A stretch of 64,000 nt of DNA from Symbiodinium natans (Eukaryota; Sar; Dinophyceae; Suessiales; Symbiodiniaceae): assembly GCA_905221605.1 (NCBI GenBank), contig CAJNDS010002226.1, positions 93,501 to 157,500 on the forward strand, read 5' to 3'. Of the stretch, positions 1-12,671 are shown piece after piece. Below the pieces are notes generated by a model, which saw nothing but the letters and a program-made list of their open reading frames with translations, ran no database searches and had not been told where the DNA came from. The stretch's first letter is position 1; each line of letters opens with the position of its first letter. Position numbers and translations under genes: made by a program.

Positions 1-110
1 AGGGTTTGGGGTTTGGGGTTTGGGGTTTGGGGTTTGGGGTTTGGGGTTTGGGGTTTGGGGTTTGGGGTTTGGGGTTTGGGGTTTGGGGTTTGGGGTTTGG
101 GGTTTGGGGT
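1..110 (+). repeat. TTTGGGG variant telomere-like array
   Basis: About 15 head-to-tail copies of the 7-mer TTTGGGG, switching to TTTAGG at 110-115. It is a G-for-A variant of TTTAGGG amplified as a block. It touches the window edge, so its full length is unknown. Confidence 0.95.
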
Positions 111-503
111 TTAGGATTGAGGCTTGGGTGGGGGGAGAGAAGGCTTCGGTTTCCGGTCCAGGTTCTTGTTTGTTGGGAAGGGGGGGGGGAGGGGGCGAAG
201 AGCCGAAGAACAAGCACATCAATGCAAATGTTGCGGTACCCTCTCGATCGTGGTTGTTTTGTGACACCTTGGCACCCGAAAAAGGGAGAGGTAGACACAA
301 CACGGCGCGCAGGGCTTGCTTCTTGAAAACAAGCACAATGCCAAGTGCAGTACAGGCAAAAGGCTGAGGACATCGGCGACTAAAACCCACTAGGGAAACC
401 GACGGTTGCGGTACCCTACCCATAAGAATCCGAGCCCGCTTTCTTTGTAGGTTCTTGTAGGCCCCCCTTATAGGATGCTTAAGAACCCTGCAAAAAGACT
501 AGA

Positions 504-592
504 GTCTCCAATGAAAAGGGTACCTTTTTTGCTTTAGGGGGACCTCTACGGGAACCAGAGCCCAAAAAGGGAATCAGGGCCTCCGGGTCCCA
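504..592 (+). mobile_element. MITE-B copy, degraded
   Basis: AAAAGGGTACCTTTTTTGCTT and the later CAAAAAGGGAATCAGGG closely follow the copy at 62125-62231. The outer inverted repeats are not recognisable. Confidence 0.5.
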
Positions 593-1204
593 GAAAAGTA
601 AGTTTGGGGTTCTGGAGGTAAGCCCTACACCGCTAACCCGCTCTCTCCATCGACTCTCCGTGAAGGTGTTCCGGCTACTGTCGCTCGACGCTGGCGAAAC
701 TCAATCGATTAGCTTGAGGCCTAGCAGGTTAGCAATGGGGGCCAGGCGTTTATAGAGCATATGCGCAGGATAGGGGTTCGGAGGTTTTGGGGTGCTTTTG
801 AGGCTCTGGGGCCTTGGTGCCATGCAGGATGGCACCCTCTGTAAGGCGCGAATCGCGGGTGTCGACCTCGTCGGCAGACACTTCTGGGATCGGAGGTGGA
901 CTGGCATTTGGGGCCCACGGTTGAGGATTTACATGATGACGGGCTGTCGGGGAATGGTCGTTTTAGGGCTCAGGGTCCCAACAACATTACAGACCCAATG
1001 CCTAAGGCAGCTGCACCAAGGGTAGTTGGGGGTCTAGGCACCTCAGTCCAGACCTTACCCAAGAACCCTAAGCCTAGACCCTAAGCCCTACACCCCGACA
1101 CCCGAAACCCTAAACCCTGTCATTTCTAAGCCCTGAACCTTTAGCCCCAGCTGAGCTGCCAGCCGTGATATAGGGAGATGGATAGACCTCGGCAGTTTGA
1201 GGTA

Positions 1205-1310
1205 ATCTAAGATCCTTGTTATATAAACCCTTATCAGCAATAAGGGCCCATACTTCAGATAACTATCAACAAGGGTAAGGGACCATACTAAGGGCCCGTG
1301 GCTCCACCCT
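1205..1310. mobile_element. MITE-D copy, degraded
   Basis: It shares AAGGGCCCATACTTCAGA and GGTAAGGGACCATACTAAGGG with the better copies at 12309-12455 and 19398-19520. The terminal repeats are decayed. Confidence 0.55.
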
Positions 1311-4300
1311 CAGAGGTAAAGGGTTTGGGGATCAGAGGGCGCAGGCTTTAGGGGTTAGGTTGCAGCTGGGCTTCAGCATGTTTTCTGAGTTCAGAATCCG
1401 CTCAAGTACTCTCCTGGCTCTGACAGGTACATGGTAGCGCGCTTTTCTTGCTTGTTTTGGGAGGGGAGGGGTTCTGGAAAGTCGACTCTTGGGGCATCTC
1501 GGGTTTGGGGAATAGTTACCCGAATTACCCTAAACCCTGAACCCTTGCGAGTGAGATGTGTTGTGAAGATCGGGAGCTTCACAGCTGAGGGCGTTCTCAA
1601 AGGCCAGCCAAGCAGTGACCCAAGACCGCCGAAGTGGTGGCCCTGACGCTAAGACGACCTCCAACCCAAAACGCTAGAAACCCTGAATCCCAAACCCTTC
1701 GGCGTTGAGCTGGGATTGAGGGCTCGGGGGGACAGACTTGCCCTCCGAAGGGACTGGGCATCTAGGTAAGGATTGGGAAGGACGTTTCCGGAACGTAGGG
1801 TTTGGGGCCTTTAGGGTTTAGGGCCCACTGTGCTTCGCGCATGAACGCCCTCGCCGAAGAACATGTACTGGCCATTCTGATGTCGGCCCCTGCGTCACAG
1901 ATTTTCTTGATCTCTGTTTGGGCGGGGAAGGGAGTTCGACACTGGTTGGCACTTGAACTGCTTGAACTAACTCCTGCAGACCTAGAAGTCTGCCGGAACC
2001 CATCCGCTGCCGTGGGATTGAAGTTCATGGATTCTGCAGAAGCTCACTGGAGGAGGAGTCCGTGGATATAAACACCGAGGCTTTAGGGTTTTAGGGTTTA
2101 GGGTCTTCTTTTGTTTCCGGGTTTGCCCCAAGAGCACAAACCTTACACAGACCCCCCCTGTACCCCTGGGCCGGTACTATGCTCTAAATAGCTGGAATAT
2201 CAAGGGAGGGACGTTCAAGGGGGAGTATGTAACGCAAGGTTTCCCAACACTCCCCATTGCTCCCTAAGGCTTCCTAAGCTTCCCTAAGGTTCCTAGGTAC
2301 CAACCCCCCCACCACCCCCCATGAATCCCCCTCAGACCCTATGCGACAAGTCCTTTTAGTACCTTCTCATGGAGGCCACTTTTGTTCTGACCCCGCCTGA
2401 CAACTGCCACTGAGCTCAAGTACACCTGGACACCAAAGTGCCCAACCCCAAACCCTACTGCCGTAGGGGAAGGCTGAAGGTGTCTCCACCCTCCACCAAT
2501 TAAGGGTGGACAAAGCTAGCTGAAGGGCACTGCAGAGCAAACATAATGCTTCTAGATCACCCGTGCTCGTCGGTCCTTACCCGAGCTTTGGAGCCCTGCG
2601 GTACGTGAGGGCTCACTGGTAACATAGGTGGTGTTGTGTGTTCCCACATACCTTCTGCGATCGATATGGGGTTTCGGGGTCAAGGAACAACAAGTCAAGC
2701 TCGATGCTGCTTCGGCGTTCGGAAGTGAAAGGCTGAGGGTACCCGGAATAGGGCACAGAGTTTGGAGCAGGGCAACAAGATTGCAAAGTGAAAGTACATC
2801 AAGAAACAGCTTCCTCTCTCCCAAAACCCCAAAGCCCAACGTACCACTTCAACCCTGGACAGTTTCTTGACCCTCCAGCAACAAAAACAACCTGTCGACT
2901 CCCGAACTCTCTAGGAGCCAGGGCCTGCGGATGCAGCCCGCGTTGACTACGAAGAACCTGGGGACTCAACAGTCCTTAATCCATCAGCTCCCCCCCCTCT
3001 ATGTCATAGACCCTGATTCAATCCTAAGGTAACAAAAATTTGCCTTCTTGTGACACGGGAAAGATGCTGCAGGTATTGTGAGTGTTTACGCGTCCTGAAC
3101 TTAAAGCACACGGGGTACTCATGGTCCACCCAGAAACTTGGGTCGGGTCTGTTTTGGGCTTACCCGCGCACTGCGCAGAGCGAGCTCAAAGTAGCGGTCT
3201 AGGTTTTAGGCCTTAGAGTTTAGGGTTTAGGGTTTAGGGTTTAGCCTGCCATCATTACAATGTACAAGAGGGGCACAGATCCAGGCCAGGGTGTCTCTAT
3301 GTGTGGCCTCTGAATTTACATGTTGCCTGCATCCCTGCGACCATACTTCACGCAAGAATTGCATCGAGCACTCCGCCGCCTGGCTCTTGCTCCTTCTTAG
3401 GGTTTAGGGTTTAGGGTTTAGTGTGTAGGGTTTAGTGTTTAGGGTTTAGGGTCATCCTGTCTTCTTCGTCTTCTGGTTACAACACTCCAGCATCAATCCG
3501 GCCTTGTTTTACTGGGGCAGAGCGACCTTCATCCGACGCCTTACAAGGAACCCTTATCAGACGACAGTTATGCGGCCCGCCATCTCAGACCAACGCGCCC
3601 AAAGCTACGTCCACTAGTCTCAGCGCAACCCAGTCCCTTCAAAAAAAGAAAACATACAGTGACTCCGGATACCTCCATGTGTGTAGGCTATGCTCTTTAA
3701 TGGCAAGTACCAAAATCAGGATCGCAACGAATGCCTTCCCCTGATCCCCGGACTCTGCAAACCTCCCCAACGACGTGACAGCAACTGAGCCCTGAAAGAA
3801 GCGAACTGCAAGATACCTTTAGGGATTGGTGTCTTCGGACTCTAAACCCTCGAACATACAGACAACCTGCAATAGATTAGATCGTTACAGACAGACCCTT
3901 AAGGACTTATCTGGGAAACGACTAAGTAGGGAATGGGAGGCATAGGTACCCTACATAATCTGCCCATAAAACCCTCTGAAACACATTCCGAAATATGATC
4001 CTCTTAAACCCAATAAGGGGAAATATAGAATATCCAAAGGGCCTACCCAGCAGTCCCTTCACCTGACTGCAAGGCCCCCTTTGCCATGCTGGTCGGGAAG
4101 CTTCACAAGGCAGCAGCAGCCATGGCAGGTAAGGCACCTGGCTACAGGCGTTAGGGCTCAAGACGTCGGTTTAGGGTTTAGGGTTTAGGGTTCAGGGTTT
4201 AGGGTCTAGGGTCGAGGGTTTAGGGTTTAGGGTCTCAGTACTGAGGGGCCCAAAACGCCAGAAAGTTAACCCCAAACCTTAGGGATATTGGGTCCTGGAT

Positions 4301-5175
4301 ACCCCTCATGGGCCCCCAAAGTACCATTGATCCATAATCTAGCACCCCCCTCAAAAGTAGGTCCCGCATTTCCAAATCGAGGTAGACTCACGGGTTTTAT
4401 TGGACCTCATTCTGCAGTGCTGGCAGGGCTTTTGGGCACTTGAAGTTTCACAATGGATCGTTCTAAGTCGGGTTTTAAGTAGCCTAAGTAGAACAGTCGG
4501 GGTTGTACTGGTTACCTTACTTACAACATCTTACAACTCTGCTTGGGTTTAGGATAGTTTAGGGTTTCGGGTTCAGGGTGCTTATACCTCATGAACCTCA
4601 AAGTACAGCGGGCAGCCCTTAAAGGGCCCACATTTAGTACCATGCGCGAACTAAGACTCTAGGTGCCAGGGGGTTGCTTATTCCATAATGGTAAGGGCCC
4701 GCCGTCGACCATTTACCCTTCGCCCCAAGTCCCTAAACCCCCAAAACAAAGGGGGGGAGGGGAGGGGAGGCTGCTGCACCAAGGCGACCCGAAAAGCCTC
4801 GTTCTGCTGTTGCTGCTGCTGTGCGCGAAGGCATCTTGAACGGCATCGTTCTGCTGCCTCTGCTGCAGTGCCAAGGCGGTCTGAGACCGTTCCGCTTAGC
4901 AGAGAGCCGCCGGGCTGCTGCTGGCTGCCACCACGCTCCAGCTTCGGAAGCACGGCATCACAGGGGCCACATCGCCTGCTTGTCTAGCTGAGTGTCTTCC
5001 CCTGCATCATCCACCACAGGAGTAGCTGGAACGCTCGAAGCAATTTGTTTGAAGCGGCTTGTCTGCAATAAGAACTCTGTCCATCGCACATGTTCTTGCT
5101 TGAAAAGACAAAGGTGTGACTTCCCTGCCTCTCACGCGCACTACGAGATCAGCCCAATAGGAAGCTTCAAGATCT

Positions 5176-5215
5176 TAGGGTAGTTACATGGTGACCTACT
5201 ATGGGCCCTTAAACC
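5176..5215. mobile_element. MITE-D left end only
   Basis: GGGTAGTTACATGGTGACC followed by TATGGGCCCTTA matches the left terminus of the 12309 copy. No right end is visible nearby. Confidence 0.5.
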
Positions 5216-5507
5216 TGGCTTGGTTGTCAGGTGGACTCCACACCGGCCCCTTGCAGACTTGAGGTAACCTCATTTAGGGCACTTGTAGCCGCACGGAAAG
5301 CTAAACTACCCCTGAACCTTCGTTCCTGTCTATGCCTGCTAAAAGAACGCCAGCAAAGGAAAAGAGTGCCACAAAGAATCCGGTGCCCCCAAAAATCCAG
5401 TAGGCTAGGTGTTCGCGTTTGAGGTTTAGAGGGTATGTTGCTCTGGTAAACCGTCGAAACGGGGTTCGGTGCTTGAGGCTTCTGCAAGCTCGGCGTCTCA
5501 AAGCTCA

Positions 5508-5618
5508 CCCTAAACCCTAAACCCTAAACCCTAAACCCTAAACCCTAAACCCTAAACCCTAAACCCTAAACCCTAAACCCTAAACCCTAAACCCTAAACC
5601 CTAAACCCTAAACCCTAA
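5508..5618 (-). repeat. CCCTAAA interstitial telomeric array, about 16 copies
   Basis: Perfect CCCTAAA units over 111 bp, one of the longest uninterrupted runs in the window. Unique sequence lies on both sides, so it is not a chromosome end. Confidence 0.97.
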
Positions 5619-5754
5619 AAAATCACAAACTTCTCCATGTGCCGAATCGGGATGGGAGTCCAGTGACCAGAATGAAAAAGCAAAAAGAGTGTGCCAGCAT
5701 GCCCTCTTCAATAAAGGTTTAAGGGAGCCCGACACCCAAGAGAACGGGAGTACC

Positions 5755-5802
5755 AAACCCTAAACCCTAAACCCTATTAAACCCTAAACCCTAAACCCTA
5801 AA
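5755..5802 (-). repeat. CCCTAAA array
   Basis: About six units with one irregular step (CCCTATTAAA). Confidence 0.9.
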
Positions 5803-5891
5803 GTGGGACGAATTAAGGGTACTCCCGCACATGCAAGGAAAAGCTCGGAAGGGCGGCTGGGCCAAGAGGCTCCTTGGCATCTTCCAAAGCG

Positions 5892-5936
5892 GTTTAGGGT
5901 TTAGGGTTTAGGGTTTAGGGTCTAGGGTTTAGGGTT
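5892..5936 (+). repeat. TTTAGGG array
   Basis: About six units, opposite in orientation to the arrays at 5508 and 5755. One unit reads TCTAGGG. Confidence 0.9.
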
Positions 5937-6068
5937 GTAAGAAGGTGCGCAGGGGTGGGCTGAAACTAGGGGCGGCCTGCTCCTGAAACTACAGATCAGA
6001 GGTGCGATGATGAAGGCTGGTTATCCTTGCATCCCTTAAGTAGGGCTCAGGGCTTCCGAGGAGGTTGA

Positions 6069-6090
6069 GGGGGGGGGGGGGGGGGGGGGG
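6069..6090 (+). repeat. G22 homopolymer
   Basis: Uninterrupted run of 22 G. Confidence 0.9.
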
Positions 6091-7308
6091 CCTCAGAGTA
6101 CCTTGCCATCGCAAGGTTTATGGGCTTCAGAACTGCTCAGTTGGCGAGCCGCAGAGAGTCCTAAACCTGCTTGAGACGCTTCCATGTCCGTGTTTACGGG
6201 CACGCTTGCGCGTGGATTTACAAGGCCTTTGTCCTGTGGGATATTGAAGCTTCGCTGCACAGCAACAACCATCTACCCCAGGAGTTTAGGGTTCGAGCCA
6301 GTTTCTTGCGGAAAGCGAATGAAGTAACTAAAGATGGACTGGGTGTCGGGGTAGGTGTTCTAAGAAGGCTTTCAACGCTTCCTCAACCAACAACGCCTCA
6401 ACCACCCTATCCCGAAGTAGCTCTAGGTCCAGCGCTCTAAGCCCTAAGCCTTGAAACCTTCTTACCCGCCCGACAACCAGGGAATGAAAAGGTTATGCTG
6501 CTATTTCCGACCAAGTAAGGTCCTCACTTGGCAATCCTTAGGCTTGCTCAACAAGAGGCCCGAAGCGACAACGGACACCATACTATCTCAGATGCATCTC
6601 AGATTCTAGGATTTAGGGCTGAAGGGTCCACCGTCATGCTGCCTCAGGGGAAACCCTACCTAAACCGGAACTCCAAAACCCACCCCCGTGACTATCCTTC
6701 TCAAAACCCTCCAAAACCCAAGGGGTTTAGTGTTTAGGGTTTAGGGTTAAGAGTTTAGCGTTTAGGGTTTAACCCTACCAGCCACAAAGACCTTTAACCA
6801 GCCGTGCTGCTGGTTCAGGTCCCAGTTGCCCTTGATGACATCGAGGTCCTGGTGAACAGTGCGGGATACCGCAACCCTAAACCCTAAACCCTAAACCCTA
6901 AACCCTAAACCGCAAATTGCAGGCCGTGTCTAGGTCCCTATGGCCGCTATGACGGTATCTTACTATCTCAGGTACTCGGGCTCGACTTGAGGCTGGAGGG
7001 TTTGGGGTTTGGCGATCTGCCATCATACACCTGAAAAAAAAGTAAACCGAAAGGAAAACATGCCAGCCCCGGGCCACCAGCGAGTTCTCCCTAAAATGGC
7101 TGGACCTTTTTGGTCGCGAGTTTTTTCTGCTTTAGGAGCTTCAAGGTTTATGGCTTTGGCCTTTCGGGGCTTCGGGTTTATAGGGTTTAGGGGTTTGGGG
7201 CTGATGAGGGCCAGGGTGTGGGGCGTGGGCTCCCACTGCCCATCCGGAGTCATGGCCGAAAGGGCTTCGGAACGGCATCGATCCCGATACGACTCTTGAA
7301 AACTTACT

Positions 7309-7323
7309 CCCCCCCCCCCCCCC
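7309..7323 (+). repeat. C15 homopolymer
   Basis: Uninterrupted run of 15 C. Confidence 0.9.
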
Positions 7324-7499
7324 ACCGCCCACTAACCCCTATATCAAGGCCGAAGCAATGCCCTGTATGAATGATTTTGTGTGTGTTTGCAACGGTGCAA
7401 CACATGCGACTCATCAGACGAGGTCCTGGGCAACAAAAGTCGACCGCTACCCCAACCTCAACTTCTCAGAAGGTAACACCCCAAGGCTTTGAATCTAAC

Positions 7500-7608
7500 T
7501 TGGTAGCCACGTAACCACTTTAAAATACGGGTGCCCGATTTGGGTGGGTTCCTTTATATGGGAACCTTGAACCAAAAAAAAGTAAAGGGTACCACTGGGC
7601 CACCAAGC
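7500..7608. mobile_element. MITE-B copy
   Basis: About 109 bp. It starts TTGGTAGCCACGTAACCAC and ends GGTACCACTGGGCCACCAA, forming imperfect terminal inverted repeats. The interior has a run of A followed by AGTAAAGGGTACC, as in the copy at 21197-21308. Confidence 0.85.
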
Positions 7609-7773
7609 TAAACCTCCATCGAAAATGCCCCAGCTCCCGACTGAACATGCTGCTTGACCACGACGACCTTCCAACCACACAGTCTATCTCCGAGCTGTTG
7701 GAATACTAATGACAATCCAGACTCCCAATCAAATGGCGACCCCAATGACTCCAAAAAGAGAAGCGCCCTGTCA

Positions 7774-7912
7774 ACCCTAAACCCTAAACCCTAAACCCTA
7801 AACCCTAAACCCTAAACTCTAAACCCTAAACCCTAAACCCTAACCCTAAACCCTAAACCCTAAACCCTAAACCCTAACCCCTAACCCCTAAACCCTAAAC
7901 CCTAAACCCTAA
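7774..7912 (-). repeat. CCCTAAA array, 139 bp
   Basis: About 19-20 units including shortened (CCCTAA) and lengthened (CCCCTAA) versions. Confidence 0.95.
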
Positions 7913-8815
7913 GCCTGGCATGGCCCACGCAGGTCCTCGACCCGGCGAATGCGGTACCTGCTCCGATGGCTTAAGATTCCTACAAAGGCCTTCGAGGGCG
8001 ACACTTGTCCAAAAAGGGGGTCTTCTGTGTCAAGGTAGATTCTGTCCGAGTCTATCCTAGAGGTTTCTAGATCAAGCCTCGTGGCGTCGTCAACGCTAAG
8101 TCCTAAATTAATTCTAGACTTCTAGAATATCCGCCAACACCGCAGAACCTCTTCCTTGCAACGTGTTAGAAACCGGGTTTTCGGATACTCAAGGAAGGTA
8201 CAAGAAGATTGGTGTCTCAAGAGGTTTAGGAGTTCGTCTCAAGGTAGGTTTTAGGCTTTCGGTTTAGGATGCTCAAGCGCTGGGAATGTAGGGGCCCAGG
8301 GCCCAACGCTTGATGAGATCCACAGCACATAGTAGGCAGGACGGCAGCGCGGAGAGTTTAAGGGCAAGCCGTGGGGGTGAGAGGGTTGTCGCTAGACGTG
8401 AGTGAAGTTTAGGGTTTAGGGTTTAGGATTTAGGGTTTAGGGTTTTGGGGTTGAGGGTTTAGGATTTTGGTTTAGTTTAGCTGGGCTCCCCTTCTCTTGG
8501 AGCGACTGGGGGCACTGATTGCAGATCAGGTTGTTCTCATAGAGCGCGCGATAGGCCTTGATTGAGCTAGCTAGGAAGGCTGTCACCAATCCGAAGATTC
8601 ATGTTCCGACCTTGAATAGTTTGGTTTCCATGTGATCCTCAAACCCAATATGAACTGACCATAAAACGACACTGGGCCAGGTTTAGCGAGAATAAGATGG
8701 CGGGGTAGACAGACACATGCATAGATAGAACAAAGAGGCACTCATGAATGAAGCTTGCTTGCTGTTACAACAGTATGTGTGGATACCTCCATGGTAAATA
8801 CCAATATTATTCTCA

Positions 8816-8870
8816 TTGTCACGATCATCAGCATCCTCATCGTCGTCATCGTCGTCATCAGCATCACCCG

Positions 8871-8952
<82 letters not shown>

Positions 8953-8960
8953 ATCATCAC
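8816..8960. repeat. CAT/CGT trinucleotide microsatellite
   Basis: Interrupted at the ends (CGTCAT, CAGCAT) and pure CAT from about 8871 to 8924. It produces artificial poly-His, poly-Ser, poly-Ile and poly-Met frames. Confidence 0.95.
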
Positions 8961-9170
8961 TATCACTTTATTTCGATTCACGGACCACTTGCAAAAAAAG
9001 TTCGACCTGATGCACCCTGCGAGGAACCTCTCATAGTATCAGATCACCCGAAGTCTAAGCGCGAGACTACCAACAAGAACACAACAACCTAAACACAACA
9101 ACTGCTTCATACCAAAAAAACAGGGCTGTCAAGCCCCAAACCCAAGAGCCAAAACCCTAAAGCCCCAAAC

Positions 9171-9262
9171 TCTTCCGAAATTAGGCGTACCTTGGGGTCC
9201 TTATTCGAATGGAATCCTACTTCTTGGGGGGTCTATATTAGGGGCCCTTATTTTCGTAAACC
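9171..9262. mobile_element. MITE-A copy
   Basis: TTCCGAAATTAGGCGTACC on the left pairs with CCTTATTTTCGTAAACC on the right as inverted repeats. The interior GGAATCCTAC and GTCTATATTAGGGG blocks match the copy at 30544-30654. Confidence 0.8.
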
Positions 9263-10716
9263 GCAAAATCCAAAACCCAATCAAAAGCCCTATTAGGTCT
9301 CCGGCTGGAGTCTGCTCTTGCGCGGACCTGAGTGGGCTGGGCGTGGTGGATTGGGCGTGGTGGATGAGGAGAATCTGTCGGGTGTATCCAGGGTTAAGGG
9401 GACTTGGCGAATAGCCCCTACCCTGTCACCCAGGCCACTCCCCCCTCCCCTGATTACTCTCAACTTCTGCTGCCGAAGTTCCTGCTGCTGAGGCCCCTAT
9501 AACGGATAGCTGCAGGGCCTGAAACCTTAAACTGCTAGAACAACTGAGGGTTCAGGCCATGAAGCTGCAAAGCCCTAAACAGGAAACACTCCTGAACCCT
9601 AAGCCTTAAACCCCTAAGCCCGAAGCTCTGAACCCTAAGCCCTAAGCCCTAAACTCTACACTGACCGGCAAAAACTCCAAAACCTTCGGGTCTATAGAGT
9701 GGAGGCTGAGGATGTAGGGATTTTTCGGCAATGGGGTTCGGGGTCTTGGGTCCAGGCACTTTTGGGGTTGGGGGTTTCTAGGGTTTGGGCCATGCTGGTC
9801 TCCAGGTACAAACCTAAACCCTAAACCCTAAACCAGTACAGAGGTGTGGTCCTGAGGCCGTCGCATAAGCGCGTCGTCATTGACGGCCTCTCAAGAACCC
9901 AAGAAACTCGTTTACCTTTGAGCCCCCAGCCCTTCAGACCCTAAACCCTTCCTTGGCAATTTCCATACAATGAAGCTGGGAAGTTCCCCAAAAACATGAG
10001 TTGAAAACTTAGATCGCTCGAGCAGACCCTCCAAGCGTTTCTCCAGTTCGCTTCCATTTGCACACACACGCACACATGCGCAAGCTTATAAACTCTTCGC
10101 AGTCAAGCCCATTTCCCCAAGTCATCCACCCCGGGTTCAACACACAAATCATAAGCTGCCCTGGAGTTTAACCTCGACCCCACAACCCCAAGCCCGAAAC
10201 CCCTTAAAGCACCTCCAAGAAGGCCCCTGAAAGCCCCCTCAAAACACCCTTAGATACTAAAACTCCGTGAAGCCCCGAAAGAACGCCGCTGCCTGGCGAG
10301 CTGAAGGAGCCGTGGCGCCCGCGCCCTGGCTACTTGTAGGGTGGCTCAGGGCTCGATTTAGGGGAGAAACTTTTTGGGGTTTGGGGGTTATAGGGTTAGG
10401 GCTTAGGGTATTAGGGTGGATTCTCCGGTTTCGGCATTTCAGGCCGTTGCGGGTTTGCACCAGGATCTTGGCTACTTGTGGGAAGCCACCTGACTGGCTT
10501 GGATCAGCTGAAGTTCCCGCAAGGTTGTGCCTACGGGGCATGCTGAATACTTCCTAGAAGCTTGAACCCTAAACCCTAAACCCTAAACCCTAAACCCCAA
10601 AAATAAGACCCTATAGCATAAGCATGCCCGAGCCCGAGGGAGCTTTTTGGCTTCTGGGCTGTTGGAAAAAGCCTGAGCCCTGCACCCTACTTGGATCTTT
10701 CAGTCACCCTTCACAA

Positions 10717-10783
10717 GGCTTAGGGCCTAGGGCTTAGGGCTTGGGGTTTAGGGTTTAGGGTTTAGGGTTTAGGGCTTAGGGTG
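10717..10783 (+). repeat. TTTAGGG/CTTAGGG array
   Basis: About nine units, the outer ones GCTTAGG-like and the inner four TTTAGGG. Confidence 0.9.
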
Positions 10784-11278
10784 CAAAGATACCCGGGCGT
10801 GTCTTTACGCTGGAGCCCAGAAAAACCCACAAGTGAACGGAGACCTTCTTCAGTTCAAACGAGTCTTGCTTTGCATTCGCCGTGTGCTCAGAGCACACTC
10901 AAGCGCGGCAAGCACAGATTCAGTTTTCGGATCCGGCCCATCTGGTTAACTGCGACTGAGACTTCGCAGCGCTCGCGAGATGTAGAACCTGCCTTGCCAA
11001 GTCCTGTCCTCCCAACATTTAGATGTAGGGTTTAGGGTCAAGTTTGAAGCGCTGGGGTTCGGGACGTCAAGATTAAAGAACGCTGGCTGTGAGCTCACAC
11101 TACAACCCTAACAACATTAGAATCCACATTGTGGATGCCACGTGACAAACATAACACGCGAATTACTGACATTGTCATCAACGAAATCCCTACACGGAGT
11201 GAGGCATTTGCAGCTGCGACTACCTGATGAGCACTGCCTTTCCTAGACCCCACGAAGCTCGAAAACAAAAAGACACCT

Positions 11279-11306
<28 letters not shown>
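11279..11306 (+). repeat. C28 homopolymer
   Basis: Longest homopolymer in the window. Confidence 0.9.
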
Positions 11307-11310
<4 letters not shown>

Positions 11311-12260
11311 CCCATTCAAAAAATCAGGAAGGCGAAGCCATGTTCTGCTGCGTCGGCGGCATGTTCCCCAGCTCGGCCTTGAGACGTTTCACATACATGT
11401 TTAGGCTTTCGGGCCCAGGGGCCTAGAGGCTTGAGGGGGCTTACGGGCTTTTCAATCTGAAGACTTAGGCCTGAGCTTTGGGGGGCTGCAGGTGGCCCAG
11501 AAACGAGGAAGGAAAGCTGCAAGAGGTGCTCACCGTACTTGAAACTCGAGACCGTTTAGACCCCGAAGCCCGGAAAGCCACAAAAGGTTACCGATCTCGG
11601 TTCGACAGAAAGGTCTTGGGGGGTAAAGGGGCCTAGAGCCTAGGGTCCACTGACTGTAGTCCCTAAAGGGAAAGCTCTCGACTCGATTTGGGTTTCGGGC
11701 ACCCTAACCCTAAGTCCGAAAACCCAGAGCCCGAAGCCCTCAGACCCTTAAGCACCCAAAGCCTTTACACCCAAAAACCTTCCCCTAAACCCTAACCCTA
11801 AACCTCAAAGCCTCAAGAAAGAAGCCCTTGTAAAACAAAACCACACCTCTTACACCCCCTTCAGTTACTGAGTTTGGGCCCTGGAGTTGGGAGCCTAAGA
11901 CTTGGGGGGGTTTAGGGTTTAGGGTTTAGGGTTTAGGGTTTAGGGGTTAGAGTTCAGGGCGTATGGGAGTCGGGGGGTTGGGATTTGGGGTTTAGGGGTT
12001 TGGGATTTTCAGATTAGGTTCTAGGGCTTGCGAGATAGATGCTTGTGTTCATAGGGTCTAGAGGACAACAAAATAAATGGCACCACACCTGCCGTGAAGA
12101 CCCCCGCCGAGAACCTGCTAACAATCCTAAACCCTACACACTAAACCCTACACCCTAAGCCCGACACCCTAAACAGAATATGCTTGCTAGCTTGCAACAT
12201 GCATCGTCATGCAGGAGCGCACGCATCGTGGACCCCGAAGCTCCGTAATCTTGTTTATCT

Positions 12261-12308
12261 CCCTAAACCCTAAACCCTAAACCCTAAACCCTAAACCCTA
12301 AACCCTAA
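12261..12308 (-). repeat. CCCTAAA array directly beside a MITE-D copy
   Basis: About seven units ending exactly where the MITE-D left end GGGTAGTTACATGG begins (12309). Confidence 0.93.
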
Positions 12309-12455
12309 GGGTAGTTACATGGTCCCCTAGTATGGGCCCTCAGAAGGGGACCCCGAATATACACCCCGTATATACCCTGCACAAAGTAAGGGCCCATACA
12401 TCAGAACTAATTTAAAGGAGGTTAGGGACCATCTTCAGGGGCCTTGCAACTACCC
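12309..12455. mobile_element. MITE-D copy, best preserved
   Basis: 147 bp. It starts GGGTAGTTACATGGTCCCC and ends with GGGACCATCTTCAGGGG and CAACTACCC, giving inverted termini. The interior GGGCCCATACATCAGAA is shared with the other D copies. Confidence 0.8.
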
Positions 12456-12486
12456 AGATTTTCTCATTTCCCTAAACCCTATAACT

Positions 12487-12563
12487 TGGGTTTAGGGTTT
12501 AGGGTTTAGGGTTTAGGGTTCAGGGTTCAGGGTTCAGGGTTCAGGGTTTAGGGTTTAGGGTTC
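12487..12563 (+). repeat. TTTAGGG array with a TTCAGGG block
   Basis: About four TTTAGGG units, then about four TTCAGGG, then two TTTAGGG: a variant amplified inside the array. Confidence 0.93.
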
Positions 12564-12671
12564 CCCAAACCCTACAACTTTGACATGCTCACCACCGGGT
12601 TCGTGCCGCCCTGCGCCGACTGCTAATCAAGAGAACTTCATCACGCCAGCATTTTATTTATCGAAAGCTAC

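Larger units (their letters stand above)
111..5507. other. Gene-free mosaic, 5' part
   Basis: No convincing coding sequence. Open frames are short and overlap on both strands. Short TTTAGGG or CCCTAAA groups occur near 1090-1118, 1798-1822, 2081-2103, 3210-3243, 3399-3450, 4170-4233 and 4555-4578. Remnants of MITE-B (504-592) and MITE-D (about 1205-1310, 5176-5215) are present. A GCTGCTGCT-type stretch near 4804-4925 gives poly-Cys or poly-Gln frames and looks like simple repeat. Confidence 0.6.
5937..7773. other. Gene-free mosaic with G22 and C15 runs
   Basis: No supported gene. It holds a G22 run (6069-6090), TTTAGGG groups at 6725-6770, a CCCTAAA group at 6873-6911, a C15 run (7309-7323) and a MITE-B copy (7500-7608). 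The remainder is unique sequence without recognisable features. Confidence 0.6.

Noticed and set aside
6-367. Open frames with MGFGVWGLG repeats at the window start
   Set aside because: They are translations of the TTTGGGG array, which is open in several frames because the 7-mer lacks stops. The tails show no protein character.
5508-5618. A true chromosome end
   Set aside because: Arrays are short, face both ways and are flanked by unique DNA. None reaches the expected length or a terminus.
8742-9092. Frames of poly-His, poly-Ser, poly-Ile and poly-Met
   Set aside because: All come from the CAT microsatellite read in different frames and strands.
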